Assembly: GCA_027659245.1 (NCBI GenBank)
Contig: JAQDPW010000003.1
Coordinates: 1-64,000 of the forward strand
Source: Streptococcaceae bacterium AM104-57
GTDB lineage: Bacteria > Bacillota > Bacilli > Lactobacillales > Streptococcaceae
DNA: 64,000 bases
Direction of reading: 5' to 3'
Positions within the stretch are counted from its first letter, which is position 1; each line of letters begins with the position of its first letter. The notes below the pieces were generated by a model. The model did not search any database, was not told the DNA's origin, and was given only the letters and a program-made list of their open reading frames with translations. Below are positions 8,068 through 17,710 of the stretch, piece after piece. The translations under genes were made by a program, and so were the position numbers.

Positions 8068-8117
8068 GAAATGTGCTTGGAAATTTTGTGTAAGTTTTCA
8101 CATTTAATAGTCGAAAT

Positions 8118-8909
8118 CTAATATTGAAAAGATTGAATTGCTTTTTTCAAGTCATCTTGTAAACTATTTCTCTGGTCGAGTTGAACATAGACTTCTAATA
8201 GACAAGATCTGAAGTTGGAAAATTTATAAAAATCTTCCCTTTCTTCTATCGGAAAGTCAACAGTTTTTATCCAAGAAGCTACTTTCTCTTGCTCCAACTT
8301 CCCTTGTAAAATAGGTTCATAGATCACTCTTGCTAAACGCCAATCCTCATCATCTGTAAAGCGAATCGAAATTCTTTTAAACAGTTGACCAAGGATCTCA
8401 AACACCTCATAAATTCGACTTGCAGAAAAGTCTGGATGACAAACGACTTCAGTCAAGAGATCCGCTCCATGCGCAAAAGCATGTACCCAACCATACTGGC
8501 TTGAAAAACCAGTCGTATCCTCTTCTTTTTCAAGGTAGTGCAAGCCTTGATCGAGTATCATATTTCTGATATCACTTTTAAGCACTTGATAATAAAGAGA
8601 GTGTTGGTTGCCATCGGCAGATAAGAGATTGGCATAAATAAGGGCCCTAAAAGAACGGTCAAGCGTTGAAGTTCCTAGCTTATCGAGTTCTTTATCTAGT
8701 CCACCATCAGAAACAATCATAGCAGATATAAATTGAAATTGCTCCTTTGTAAATAACTCTTCTTGGATCCCTCTAGCCAAACTGGTGAAAACCAATTCAT
8801 CACGAATTTCTGGAGAAGGATCTCCCAAATGATCAAGTAGCCACTGGATTTCTTCCTGGTTATAACTTGGTTTTTCTTCTGCTATTTTTCTAAGTAACTC
8901 TTGATACAT
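8118..8909 (-). CDS. DUF2785 family protein
   Basis: 263 residues from the ATG at 8907-8909, preceded by GAGGT at good spacing; a longer frame to 8957 would overlap the upstream regulator further. It is mostly helical and soluble with no signal peptide. It matches DUF2785 (features GYVHAFAHGADLLTEV-like: GWVHAFAHGADLLTEVV near 155-171). No biochemical role is known. Its start lies 12 bp beyond the stop of the hxlR-type gene, so both are probably co-transcribed. Confidence 0.7.
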   Translation of the reverse strand: MYQELLRKIAEEKPSYNQEEIQWLLDHLGDPSPEIRDELVFTSLARGIQEELFTKEQFQFISAMIVSDGGLDKELDKLGTSTLDRSFRALIYANLLSADGNQHSLYYQVLKSDIRNMILDQGLHYLEKEEDTTGFSSQYGWVHAFAHGADLLTEVVCHPDFSASRIYEVFEILGQLFKRISIRFTDDEDWRLARVIYEPILQGKLEQEKVASWIKTVDFPIEEREDFYKFSNFRSCLLEVYVQLDQRNSLQDDLKKAIQSFQY

Positions 8910-8920
8910 GCTCAATACCT

Positions 8921-9253
8921 CTACATTTTTAGCAACTTGATATAATCTAGACCCCATTTCTCGACAGCATCTAAAACAACTCTGAATTCCTGCCCCATTT
9001 CAGTTAAGCTGTACTCAACTCGTGGTGGAACTTCGGCATAGACCTTTCGTTGAACAATCTTATCCTTTTCTAATTGACGGAGATGACGTGTCAAAATAGT
9101 TTGAGTAATTCCAGGCAATAATCTCTGCAATTCTTTAAATCGTTTGGTACCCGTACTCAACTGATAAATGATTACCAGTGCCCATTTCCCCGTTAAAACC
9201 CTCTGCGTTGTCGCAAATGGACAAATACCATACTCACTCACTTTATTTGTCAT
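8921..9253 (-). CDS. HxlR-family transcriptional regulator
   Basis: 110 residues, full length for HxlR. Winged-helix features: CPFATTQRVLTGKWALVIIYQL at the N-terminus, then LPGITQTILTRHLRQLEKD and the wing VPPRVEYSLTEMG. The only cysteine (C12) sits in the conserved N-terminal position used by some HxlR proteins to sense electrophiles or hypochlorite. It is divergent from a SnoaL-like gene with a perfect 10-bp inverted repeat in between, so that gene is the probable target. Confidence 0.85.
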   Translation of the reverse strand: MTNKVSEYGICPFATTQRVLTGKWALVIIYQLSTGTKRFKELQRLLPGITQTILTRHLRQLEKDKIVQRKVYAEVPPRVEYSLTEMGQEFRVVLDAVEKWGLDYIKLLKM

Positions 9254-9292
9254 AAAATATCTTCTTTCTATTTTTTTAAAAAAATTTATCTT

Positions 9293-9326
9293 CTAGTATC
9301 AACAATAGTACTACTTTTGATACTAG
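9293..9326. promoter_or_regulatory. Operator between hxlR-type and SnoaL-like genes
   Basis: Perfect inverted repeat CTAGTATCAA (9293-9302), 14 bp, TTGATACTAG (9317-9326), with another small palindrome AGTACT in the middle. Typical HxlR operators are separated half-sites of this kind in the divergent intergenic region. Confidence 0.7.
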
Positions 9327-9403
9327 CTATCGAAAAAGTGTCTACTTGTTTATTTGTTTGTAACTGTTACAATTATATCATAAAAAAGAAATGGAGAATA
9401 GAT

Positions 9404-9793
9404 ATGTCAACAAACTTAGAAATTTTCAATGCTTATAACCAAGCTTTAATTGCTGGTGACTTTCCTGGTGTCTTTGAAACGATGGCAGACGATATTATCT
9501 GGCATCAACCTGGTACTCATAGTATATCTGGTACAGTTGTTGGTAAGGACAAGCTAGGAACTCACCTAGCTACATTTGCTGAGAAAACTAATGGAACCTT
9601 TAAGGTGATAACAAATTGGGTCTCTGATAATAAGGATTTAATCGCAGCTAATGTTACTTTTCTTGGAACACGAGCTGATGGTACTGAACTCAATATGAAC
9701 GGGATTGACCTCTTCCGTATTGAAGACGGAAAAATCAAAGAAGTTTGGCTCTTCTCTTCAGATCAAGCTGAAGAAGATAGCTTTTGGGGATAA
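9404..9793 (+). CDS. SnoaL-like / NTF2-fold protein
   Basis: 129 residues from the ATG at 9404 with GGAGA upstream; a longer frame from 9317 overlaps the operator and has no ribosome site. The cone-shaped NTF2/SnoaL fold is suggested by NAYNQALIAGDFPGVFETMADDIIWHQPG and the later NGIDLFRIEDGKIKEVWLF. Members are small isomerase or hydrolase-like proteins of varied role. Its divergent HxlR regulator suggests induction by reactive compounds (inference). Confidence 0.8.
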   Translation: MSTNLEIFNAYNQALIAGDFPGVFETMADDIIWHQPGTHSISGTVVGKDKLGTHLATFAEKTNGTFKVITNWVSDNKDLIAANVTFLGTRADGTELNMNGIDLFRIEDGKIKEVWLFSSDQAEEDSFWG

Positions 9794-9804
9794 TTTAAGA
9801 GGCC

Positions 9805-9948
9805 GGGACAAAAAATTTTGATTTTAGGAATTCTTTATTATAAATTTTTAAAATCGATAGATTAGAAAAAAAGCGAACAAGACAGAATTCTGAGTTTCAG
9901 ATAACTCGTTTTGTTCGCTTTTTATATTTAAGGTTAGACTTTTGTCCC
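9805..9948. terminator. Terminator nested in a GGGACAAA inverted repeat
   Basis: The inner stem-loop AAAAGCGAACAA / TTGTTCGCTTTT (9867-9923) with flanking A and T runs terminates both convergent genes. The outer arms GGGACAAA (9805-9812) and TTTGTCCC (9941-9948) match the flanks of another intergenic repeat at about 48,990-49,166. Confidence 0.75.
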
Positions 9949-9961
9949 AGACTCTTTTAAT

Positions 9962-11758
9962 TTACTCTCCCAACTGGGCGCTATAGGAGATAATCTGGTC
10001 AACTGTGTCTGACAAGAACTGGATGGTATCACGGAGTGGTTTTTCTGTTGAAATATCCGCACCGATAATCATGGCTGACTCAAGTGGTGTCTTACTACCA
10101 CCTGATTTGAGAAGATTGAGCCAGTCTTCAGCTCCAGTTTCTGAATGTTTCAGATGAAGGTAACCTGCAGTCGAGATAACAAGACCAGCAGAGTAAGTAT
10201 AACTATACAAGCCCATGTAATAGTGAGCTTGGCGCATCCAAGTCAAGGCCGCATCATCGTCAATTTCAATAGCATCTCCCCAGAAGTCAGTCAAGACTTC
10301 CTTCATAATACTGTTGAGTTTGCTTGCCCCAAAGGTTTCTCCTTCTTCAATCAGTGTATAAACCTTACGTTGGAAGGCTGCTTCCAAGAGGTGGGTGATA
10401 AAGTTATGGAAGTAGGTATCTGTCAAGCGGTGAGCAAGAGCGAATCGTTTCTGACGTGGATCATCAGACTGGTGCTCCAAGTAATCACTGAGGAGCAATT
10501 CATTGAAGGTTGACGGCGCTTCGACGTAGTAGGTAGACATATGAGCGTTGAAGTAGCTTTGGTGATTATCTGAAAAGATGAATTGACCAGAGTGACCAAT
10601 TTCATGAATCAAGGTATAGACATCGCTCAAACGGCCTGTCCAGCTCATGAGGACATATGGATGCACGCGATATGGGTCCGCTGCATAGCCACCAGAATCC
10701 TTGCCACTGTTAGCAGCAAAGTCCACCCAGCGCTCTTTTTGATAGCGAGCAACTTCCTGACAATATTCTTGCCCCAAAGGTTCTACCGACTTCATGACCA
10801 AATCGTAGGCATCATCAATGCTAACCTCTGGATTCAACGCACTATCCAAATCCAATTTCCAATCAGCAAAGGTCATTTTCTCAAGACCATTCACCTTAGC
10901 CACATGCTTGAGATATCTCTGAGCAACTGGCGCAAAGTCCTTCATGATGAGGTCAATCTGGCGATCAAACATGGAACGATCTACTTCTTGCTCAGCTAAA
11001 AGATAGTCAAATACTGAGTCATAACCTTTCATATCTGCCAACAATTTCTCAGACTTTACCTGAGCAAGATAGGCTGCCGCAGCTGTATTTTGGTGCTTAC
11101 GTAGTCCATCTGAGAAGGAACGGAAAGATTTTTCACGAACCTCAGCGTCCTCGTGGTTTTGGTAGAAATTTTCATAGGTCACAAAGCTATTTTTGTAGGT
11201 TTTTCCATGGGCTGCAAAGTCAGCCATTTCAAAGTCCCCAGCTCGCATTTTAGTATAGATGTCTTGTGGACTGTAGAAAACTTCGCCAAGATTAGTCAAG
11301 GCCTTCTCCACATCAGCCCCTAGATAGTGGGCTTTTTTGATTTTGGCCTGACGAATGGCTGCAGTCAAATGTGGCAAGTCACCCAAACGGTCCAAGACTT
11401 CTTCATCTGCTGCCACCAAGGCATCGTCAAAGAAGGTTAAGGCGACACTGGCATCTGTCTCGAAGTCCATCCCAGCTTGGGCGATATTGGCAAAATCCTC
11501 GTTACTATAGTCCGTCGTCTGAGGCATAAAGGCGTAGTTTCCAATATGACTCATCTGAATGTAGATTTGTTCCAATTCTGCAAAGGCCTTTTCAAAATCT
11601 TCAAAAGTGTGAAGATTACCCTTGTAATTTCGACTAAATTGATTGATGTCTTCACGCGCCTTTTCAATCGCACGTAAGAAGTCCTCACGGTCTTGATATA
11701 AGGCTGTCAGGTCCCAAAGTTCCTTTTCAGGAAATTCTGAACGGTGTTTTTGTTCCAT
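9962..11758 (-). CDS. pepF: Oligoendopeptidase F (M3B metallopeptidase)
   Basis: 598 residues, the normal PepF length. Zinc motif HEIGH with H385, E386 and H389, followed by the third ligand region EAPSTFNE. It is a cytoplasmic zinc peptidase cutting short oligopeptides, used in peptide nutrition and possibly in processing signal peptides. AAGAGGAAA precedes the ATG. It lies downstream of prmA-rsmE with a 10-bp gap, so co-transcription is likely. Confidence 0.95.
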   Translation of the reverse strand: MEQKHRSEFPEKELWDLTALYQDREDFLRAIEKAREDINQFSRNYKGNLHTFEDFEKAFAELEQIYIQMSHIGNYAFMPQTTDYSNEDFANIAQAGMDFETDASVALTFFDDALVAADEEVLDRLGDLPHLTAAIRQAKIKKAHYLGADVEKALTNLGEVFYSPQDIYTKMRAGDFEMADFAAHGKTYKNSFVTYENFYQNHEDAEVREKSFRSFSDGLRKHQNTAAAAYLAQVKSEKLLADMKGYDSVFDYLLAEQEVDRSMFDRQIDLIMKDFAPVAQRYLKHVAKVNGLEKMTFADWKLDLDSALNPEVSIDDAYDLVMKSVEPLGQEYCQEVARYQKERWVDFAANSGKDSGGYAADPYRVHPYVLMSWTGRLSDVYTLIHEIGHSGQFIFSDNHQSYFNAHMSTYYVEAPSTFNELLLSDYLEHQSDDPRQKRFALAHRLTDTYFHNFITHLLEAAFQRKVYTLIEEGETFGASKLNSIMKEVLTDFWGDAIEIDDDAALTWMRQAHYYMGLYSYTYSAGLVISTAGYLHLKHSETGAEDWLNLLKSGGSKTPLESAMIIGADISTEKPLRDTIQFLSDTVDQIISYSAQLGE

Positions 11759-11768
11759 GTTTTTCCTC

Positions 11769-12512
11769 TTATTTCTCTAATTCAACCAAAACGCTAATGG
11801 CTGACAAGGCGTAAAGTGGTGCTGTTTCTGCTCGTAAGATCCGAGGACCGAGTCCTGCAAGGACCGCTCCTTTAGCTTCAAAACTTTCAATTTCTGCAGG
11901 TGAGAGACCACCTTCTGGACCAAAGATAAAGAGCAATTTGGCTCCTTTTTCTAGTCCAGCAACTGCTTGTATAAGTGCTGCTGCCTCTCCTTCTTTAGCC
12001 GACTCTTCATAGGCCACCACGATGCGGTCAAACTGGTCGAGTTGGGCCAGAAAATCTACTTTTTTCTCAAAAAGGGTAATGCTTGGGACATGATTCCGCT
12101 TGCTTTGTTCTGCCGCGCCAAGGGCAATTTTTTCTAGTTTCTCGACCTTTTTGCCCAATTTCTTGCCATCCCACTTGGCGACTGACCAGTCTGCAGGGAA
12201 GGCCCAGATTTGACTAGCTCCGAGCTCTGTCACTTTTTGAGTGATGAACTCCAGCTTGTCCCCCTTGGGAAAACCTGATGCGATGGTCACTTGGACTGGT
12301 AGTTCTACATTGTCAGCTAATTCCTCAACCAGCTCCAATTGACGCGCCTCTACATTTACCACGCGCGCCAAGCGCTTGATACCATCATCAAAGACTAGAG
12401 TAACTTCGTCATCCTCCTTTAAGCGCATAACCTGAAACATGTGCTTGCTGGTTTCCTTGTCCTCGATGGTAATAGGAGAGATTGCACTGCCTTTAACAAA
12501 ATACTGCTGCAT
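11769..12512 (-). CDS. rsmE: 16S rRNA m3U1498 methyltransferase RsmE
   Basis: 247 residues from the ATG at 12510-12512, which has GGAGG seven bases upstream; a TTG 12 bp earlier is less likely. SPOUT-type methyltransferase: the knotted SAM site includes LLFIFGPEGGLSPAEIESF and LGPRILRAETAPLYALSAI. It methylates U1498 of 16S rRNA in the decoding centre. Directly follows prmA with no gap, forming a ribosome-methylation pair. Confidence 0.95.
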   Translation of the reverse strand: MQQYFVKGSAISPITIEDKETSKHMFQVMRLKEDDEVTLVFDDGIKRLARVVNVEARQLELVEELADNVELPVQVTIASGFPKGDKLEFITQKVTELGASQIWAFPADWSVAKWDGKKLGKKVEKLEKIALGAAEQSKRNHVPSITLFEKKVDFLAQLDQFDRIVVAYEESAKEGEAAALIQAVAGLEKGAKLLFIFGPEGGLSPAEIESFEAKGAVLAGLGPRILRAETAPLYALSAISVLVELEK

Positions 12513-12513
12513 G

Positions 12514-13464
12514 CTAGCCTCCAATCACACCAGAGATATCCTTGGTCTTCTTGAAGACACAGGCATTCCACTCTCCTTGAACCATGTGAGTTTCAAGGAA
12601 AAATCCAGCTGACTCAGCTGACTCACGCACCATGTCCCACTTGTCCTTGATTATACCACTCATGATGAGGTAGCCTTCGTCCTTGACCAAGCGATAGGCA
12701 TCGTCTGTCAGATGAATGAGGATATCCGCCAAGATATTAGCCACGATGACATCTGCCTCAATTTCCACACCCTTAAGTAAATCGCCTGGAGCCACATGGA
12801 TATTTTCCATGCCAGGGTTGAGCTCAATATTTTCCTGAGCAACACGAACTGCTACATCATCTAGGTCATAGGCGAAAATTTCCTTAGCACCCAGAAGCGA
12901 GCTGGCAATAGAGAGAACCCCTGAACCAGTCCCCACATCTAGCACCGTTTCGCCACCACGAAGAACCTGTTCCAAGGCAAAAAGGCTCATCTTGGTAGTT
13001 GGGTGGGTTCCTGTTCCAAAGGCCATACCAGGATCTAGCTTGATAATCTTTTCTCCAGCAGTCGCCTCGTAGTCTGTCCATGACGGTACGATGGTTAGGT
13101 CATGGGTGATGCGTGCCGGTTCATAATACTTCTTCCAGTTGTCCGCCCAGTCTTCCTCAGCTAAGGCAGTCGTACCAATCTTGACTTCTCCTAAGTCCAT
13201 AAAGTCCGTCAATTCTGCTAAGCGAGCCTGCAAGTCCGCTTCAACCGTTGCCACATCAATCGTTTCAGGATAGTAGGCTGTCACCACGATTTCTTCCTGT
13301 TGCTCCACCTCAGGGAAAATTTCACCGAAACGGTCCACATTTTCAACATAGTCCATGCTATCTTCAATTGCTACCCCTTGGGCACCTAACTCAATCAAGA
13401 GATTGGAAACCAACTCCTCTCCCTCACGCTTGACTGTAACTTTTAACTCTTGCCATGTTTCCAT
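12514..13464 (-). CDS. prmA: Ribosomal protein L11 methyltransferase PrmA
   Basis: 316 residues from the ATG at 13462-13464 ([17 protein letters not shown]), the family length; the frame is open to 13500 but the extra residues are hydrophobic and unlike PrmA. SAM motif I is [15 protein letters not shown], and motif FGTGTHPTT precedes it, with VANILADIL downstream. It trimethylates lysines and the N-terminus of ribosomal protein L11. The ribosome-binding site is weak. Confidence 0.95.
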   Translation of the reverse strand: METWQELKVTVKREGEELVSNLLIELGAQGVAIEDSMDYVENVDRFGEIFPEVEQQEEIVVTAYYPETIDVATVEADLQARLAELTDFMDLGEVKIGTTALAEEDWADNWKKYYEPARITHDLTIVPSWTDYEATAGEKIIKLDPGMAFGTGTHPTTKMSLFALEQVLRGGETVLDVGTGSGVLSIASSLLGAKEIFAYDLDDVAVRVAQENIELNPGMENIHVAPGDLLKGVEIEADVIVANILADILIHLTDDAYRLVKDEGYLIMSGIIKDKWDMVRESAESAGFFLETHMVQGEWNACVFKKTKDISGVIGG

Positions 13465-13602
13465 CATTAAGATACCAAGCCCGTAAAAACACAAAGTCAA
13501 AATAGGAAACTCTCTGAAGACGTTTGTGTCTAAGAGAAGTTTATCTTTTTGGCACAGTGTTTAGGGCGGGTTCAGTTTAGAAATTTAACCGAACCATCCT
13601 TT

Positions 13603-14076
13603 CTATTTCTCTATCAATTTTTTCATGTAGACCATATCCATACCTTCTTTTTCAGGCTCGATATGGGTTTGATGGTAGCCATTCTTCTCATAAAAAGCAA
13701 CCATTCCCGCATCCTGTAATACCGTACACAAATCCCATTGTCTAACGGTTGGAAATTCCTCTTCTAGCAAGCACAATCCCTCTGAGCCATACCCTTTTCC
13801 TTGATACTGGGGCAAAATCGCTGCCGTTCCCAACCAAGCTTTCGTTAACTCGGCATTGGTCTGAACTCGTAAAAATCCGATGTTTTCTTCATCTTCTTTT
13901 ACAAAGTAGTAATAGCTATTGGGCCGCTCGACTAGTTTCCACTTGATTCGTTCGCGGTCCTCGAGATAAGGATCATATTCATCATGGTATTTTTCATAAA
14001 CAGCCTTAAAGCTGGCTCTCTGAATTGCAATAATCGTTTCTAAATCCTCTGCTCCCGCTCGAACAAGTGTTATCAT
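13603..14076 (-). CDS. GNAT-family N-acetyltransferase
   Basis: 157 residues with the acetyl-CoA loop motif QYQGKGYGSEG in the middle and the usual late motif VAFYEKNGYHQ. It transfers an acetyl group from acetyl-CoA to an unknown amine. Overlaps the upstream NUDIX gene by 4 bp (ATGA), so the pair is translationally coupled. Substrate cannot be told from sequence. Confidence 0.85.
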   Translation of the reverse strand: MITLVRAGAEDLETIIAIQRASFKAVYEKYHDEYDPYLEDRERIKWKLVERPNSYYYFVKEDEENIGFLRVQTNAELTKAWLGTAAILPQYQGKGYGSEGLCLLEEEFPTVRQWDLCTVLQDAGMVAFYEKNGYHQTHIEPEKEGMDMVYMKKLIEK

Positions 14077-14501
14077 AAACTTTCCTCCAAATAATCCCTC
14101 AATCTCCCCTGAAGCTGAGGCACAGCTTGTTTAGACTTCAAAAATTCCTCAATAGACATCAGTTTATAAGCCTGTCCTTCATCTCCAAAGGTAATATTGT
14201 CAAATTGTTCTTGTCTTAGCTGACCAACCATAAAAACCGATTGCTTGTCTTTAAAGATTACGCTAGGATAAATTTTGCCCCAAAGCAAACAATCTTCATT
14301 TAAATGAATTCCCAGTTCTTCATAAACTTCACGCGCTACGCATTCAAAGGGACTTTCATCCCCTTCACGGCCACCACCTGGCAATTCCCACATGTTGGGA
14401 CAAGGGATATCGTCCTTGTCATCACGTAAGATAGTCAAGACCTTATCCCCACAAATCAAGGCAATCTTAGAGCCTGTGAAGTCAGAAATTTCTATTTCCA
14501 T
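14073..14501 (-). CDS. NUDIX hydrolase
   Basis: 142 residues with a complete Nudix box: GGGREGDESPFECVAREVYE followed by ELGI, containing the GX5EX7REUXEEXGU residues. It should hydrolyse a nucleoside diphosphate linked to another moiety; MutT-like sanitising of oxidised dNTPs is one possibility. It starts 2 bp after the M50 gene ends and overlaps the GNAT gene. Confidence 0.88.
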   Translation of the reverse strand: MEIEISDFTGSKIALICGDKVLTILRDDKDDIPCPNMWELPGGGREGDESPFECVAREVYEELGIHLNEDCLLWGKIYPSVIFKDKQSVFMVGQLRQEQFDNITFGDEGQAYKLMSIEEFLKSKQAVPQLQGRLRDYLEESL

Positions 14502-14502
14502 A

Positions 14503-15570
14503 TTAGACTCCTTCGGCTAATTCCTTTTCCAGCTCGGCTAACCAGTTTTCATAATATCTTTTCTCATCTCGCAACATGCGACTAGCATTCATTTTCTGTC
14601 TAGCAACTATCATAGCCTTACGAGTTCGAGCCTCATCTTTCTTTACCTTAAATTGATACCAAGCTTGAATGACCTGCATATCTGCTGTTTTTAGAGATAA
14701 AAAGGATTTGACCCCTCGAATACTTGCATATTCTTCCGCTTTCTTATTATCTCCTTCTAGCAAGGTTACTTGAAGAAGGTATAACTGAGAAATTGTTCTA
14801 ATCATTGAGTTATCTGTATTTTCAAGTAAAGTTTGCAAGTGCTTTTTAGCTGACTCAAGCTTACCCTCCATGATAAAAACTAATCCCTGTAGTGCTGATA
14901 CACTACCAACAAAGCTCCCTTTTGCATCCTCAGGAACTGGTTGAACAAAATCTTTCAAATCATATTCTTGAGGAGCCAGCAAAGTTTGAGCAGAATGCCT
15001 CAACATCACATAAGCATAAGTCACATTCTCAGGATGCCGCATCATTTCTACTATTTTCGCTCCATCGGTGATCCCGACTGGCAAAGCATTGTTTAGGAAG
15101 AAAGACAAATTCAAAAAAATCCAAGTGCCTGCAAAATACCAGCTTCTTGTCAAAAATCCAAACAATATCGCCAATAACATCAAGCCGAGATGAACCAGCA
15201 AACCTCCTGATAGCATCAGGATGATTCTTTGATCGCTTTCATCTTCTTTCAGTCCAATATACTGAGCACCAACATTTTTCAGAACGGCTGTTCGACTAAG
15301 ATGAAACCTACCTGACTTTTTGGTCAAAAGAAAATGTCCTAATCCAAAAGCCACCAGCCGATAGCCTGTCAAGTAGCCACAAAAAGCATGACCCAACTCA
15401 TGAAGAATAAAGATTACATACATGCTTAAAAGAGCGAAGGCATAACCAAAAGTAAAGGCTAAAACTGCAGAATATCCCAACTCTGCAAATGCGATGGTTC
15501 CACAAGCAAAAGCTAGCATAATAAAGGCAAAAGCTAGCACATAAACCAAATAAATCCCAATTTTCTTCAT
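14503..15570 (-). CDS. M50-type (site-2 protease-like) membrane metallopeptidase
   Basis: 355 residues from the ATG at 15568-15570, which has TTGGAG upstream; a TTG at 15585 is less likely. An N-terminal membrane region holds the zinc motif HELGH (H57, E58, H61), and the second M50 site reads NNALPVGITDGAKI. The C-terminal ~150 residues are soluble and helical with TPR-like character (ALQGLVFIMEGKLESAKKHL). Such proteins cleave substrates within the membrane or act as chaperone-like scaffolds. Substrate unknown. Adjacent to DUF3013 upstream. Confidence 0.8.
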   Translation of the reverse strand: MKKIGIYLVYVLAFAFIMLAFACGTIAFAELGYSAVLAFTFGYAFALLSMYVIFILHELGHAFCGYLTGYRLVAFGLGHFLLTKKSGRFHLSRTAVLKNVGAQYIGLKEDESDQRIILMLSGGLLVHLGLMLLAILFGFLTRSWYFAGTWIFLNLSFFLNNALPVGITDGAKIVEMMRHPENVTYAYVMLRHSAQTLLAPQEYDLKDFVQPVPEDAKGSFVGSVSALQGLVFIMEGKLESAKKHLQTLLENTDNSMIRTISQLYLLQVTLLEGDNKKAEEYASIRGVKSFLSLKTADMQVIQAWYQFKVKKDEARTRKAMIVARQKMNASRMLRDEKRYYENWLAELEKELAEGV

Positions 15571-15588
15571 AAAATCTCCAACCAACTC

Positions 15589-16059
15589 CTAATACCTCGG
15601 ATAAGGGTAAAATTCTCCTTCTTCCAATCCAACTTTTCCTTCTTCAAAGACTTCTTGGTTCCATTCCATGACAAATTCTTCTGCTTCTGAGTCTTCCAAA
15701 AAGTCCATCAGGGCATCTAGTCCAACCTCGGCAGTATCTTTAAGGAATAGCGCAAAATAAGCTAAGAACTCACGAGAAAAACCTTTCTTCGGTAGGTAAG
15801 GGATGACCGTGAGATAGTCTTCCTCATTAACTGTTGACTTGGCAGGGTTGTAAAAAAGTACCGCTTCTTCAAAAAGGATATCATCTGACGACACCTCTCC
15901 GTCTTCATCTAACATCTCCACCCCTGCAGCATTTTGTGCCTCTAATAGAAAACTCACTTCAACCGCATGATTACGCTTGTCCCAACTAATCTCATAATCA
16001 AAAGGAAAGTTCTTGTCCAATTCTTCTTGTAAAACATCTAAAAATCCATATGTTGCCAT
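15589..16059 (-). CDS. DUF3013 family protein
   Basis: 156 residues, strongly acidic, without signal or membrane segments. The N-terminus MATYGFLDVLQEELDKNF and the overall composition fit the streptococcal DUF3013 family. Function unknown. First gene of the leftward cluster DUF3013-M50-NUDIX-GNAT, divergent from rarA. Confidence 0.75.
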   Translation of the reverse strand: MATYGFLDVLQEELDKNFPFDYEISWDKRNHAVEVSFLLEAQNAAGVEMLDEDGEVSSDDILFEEAVLFYNPAKSTVNEEDYLTVIPYLPKKGFSREFLAYFALFLKDTAEVGLDALMDFLEDSEAEEFVMEWNQEVFEEGKVGLEEGEFYPYPRY

Positions 16060-16174
16060 TTTGTCCTCTTTCTATACGACCCTTAAATCGCCCCGAATAC
16101 TCGGAAATATGCTAAAATAGATACTACCATATTACCACATTAGTATCAGAAAATCCATGTTAGAAAGGACTGCT

Positions 16175-17446
16175 ATGCCAGACAATCTCGCGCTTCGTAT
16201 GCGCCCCAAAACCATCGACCAGGTCATCGGTCAGGAGCATCTGGTTGGCCCAGGTAAGATTATCCGCCGCATGGTGGAGGCAAATCGTCTATCATCCATG
16301 ATTCTCTATGGACCTCCAGGAATTGGTAAGACCAGTATTGCCTCAGCCATCGCTGGAACGACCAAGTATGCTTTTCGGACCTTCAATGCCACTGTTGATA
16401 GTAAAAAACGTCTCCAAGAAATCGCTGAAGAAGCTAAATTCTCAGGTGGCCTTGTGCTGTTACTAGACGAGATTCATCGTCTTGACAAGACTAAACAAGA
16501 CTTCCTCTTGCCTCTCTTGGAAAGCGGACTGGTCATCATGATTGGGGCGACGACTGAAAATCCTTTCTTTTCTGTCACTCCAGCCATCCGCAGTCGCGTT
16601 CAGATTTTTGAACTGGAACCTCTGTCTAACCAAGATGTTAAAGGAGCCATTCAAATAGCCCTGACTGACCCTGAACGAGGCTTTGATTTCCCTGTTGAGT
16701 TAGATAATGATGCCCTTGATTTTATCGCAACATCTACCAACGGAGACCTCCGCTCTGCCTTCAATTCGCTTGATTTGGCAGTTCTCTCCACTCCAGAAAA
16801 TGATGACGGTATCCGTCATATCACGCTTGACATCATGGAAAATAGTCTTCAGAGAAGCTACATCACTATGGACAAGGATGGAGACGGACACTATGATGTT
16901 CTATCTGCTCTTCAAAAGTCTATTCGCGGTTCAGATGTCGATGCCAGTCTCCACTATGCTGCTCGCTTGATCGAAGCGGGTGACCTTCCTAGCCTAGCTC
17001 GTCGTTTGACTGTGATTGCTTATGAAGATATTGGCTTAGCCAATCCAGAAGCTCAGATTCATACCGTAACTGCTTTGGATGCTGCCCAAAGAATCGGTTT
17101 CCCCGAAGCTCGTATTCTCATTGCCAATGTCGTCATTGATTTGGCACTCTCGCCCAAGTCAAACACAGCCTATGTAGCTATGGATAAGGCTCTGGCTGAC
17201 CTTAAAACGTCTGGTCACTTACCAATCCCAAGACACCTGAGAGATGGTCACTACAGCGGTAGCAAGGAACTGGGCAATGCGCAAAACTACCTCTATCCAC
17301 ATAGTTATCCCAGCCACTGGGTTAAGCAAGATTATTTGCCAGAAAAAATTCGCGACCATAGCTATTTCTTACCAGAAGATACTGGAAAATACGAACGAGC
17401 CCTAGCACAACGCAAGGAAACCATTGATAAATTACGAAATTTGTGA
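16175..17446 (+). CDS. rarA: Replication-associated recombination protein RarA/MgsA
   Basis: 423 residues from the ATG at 16175, which has AGAAAGGA at proper spacing; another ATG at 16157 lacks one. AAA+ clamp-loader-like ATPase: Walker A GPPGIGKTS at 46-54, Walker B LLLDEIHR near 95-101, sensor 1 GATTEN. It acts at stalled replication forks. It precedes the 6S RNA and tRNA-Lys genes. Confidence 0.95.
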   Translation: MPDNLALRMRPKTIDQVIGQEHLVGPGKIIRRMVEANRLSSMILYGPPGIGKTSIASAIAGTTKYAFRTFNATVDSKKRLQEIAEEAKFSGGLVLLLDEIHRLDKTKQDFLLPLLESGLVIMIGATTENPFFSVTPAIRSRVQIFELEPLSNQDVKGAIQIALTDPERGFDFPVELDNDALDFIATSTNGDLRSAFNSLDLAVLSTPENDDGIRHITLDIMENSLQRSYITMDKDGDGHYDVLSALQKSIRGSDVDASLHYAARLIEAGDLPSLARRLTVIAYEDIGLANPEAQIHTVTALDAAQRIGFPEARILIANVVIDLALSPKSNTAYVAMDKALADLKTSGHLPIPRHLRDGHYSGSKELGNAQNYLYPHSYPSHWVKQDYLPEKIRDHSYFLPEDTGKYERALAQRKETIDKLRNL

Positions 17447-17475
17447 AATCCTTTCCAAATAATTGCATTTACCCC

Positions 17476-17503
17476 TTGATTTTTTTTGAAAAAGTGGTAT
17501 TAT
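17476..17503 (+). promoter_or_regulatory. 6S RNA promoter
   Basis: TTGATT (17476-17481), 16-nt spacer, TATTAT (17498-17503). This places the transcript start near 17,511-17,514. Confidence 0.65.
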
Positions 17504-17511
17504 ATAAACAT

Positions 17512-17706
17512 AGAAACGCTGTGGTGTACGACCTCACACTTAAGTGTTGACCGACTATTTTTTGTATTATTAGGGAAACAAAAGTCTTCTAACAGCATGT
17601 AGGCCGTCTCACACGGAAACAGCTTCAGTTAGAGCGAGTTGCCCACCTGCTTAATTGCGCGGGTTCAATACAAACCGTGAAGTTTCGGCACCAATACAGC
17701 TTTTTT
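17512..17706 (+). ncRNA. ssrS: 6S RNA
   Basis: About 195 nt. The ends pair through GCTGTGGTG (17518-17526) with CACC and ACAGC (17691-17700), closing a long imperfect rod with an open centre, the form by which 6S RNA mimics a melted promoter and binds sigma-A RNA polymerase. T-tract 17701-17706 follows. The context, between rarA and tRNA-Lys, agrees with my memory of mitis-group genomes. No open frame covers it. Confidence 0.75.
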
Positions 17707-17710
17707 GTTT

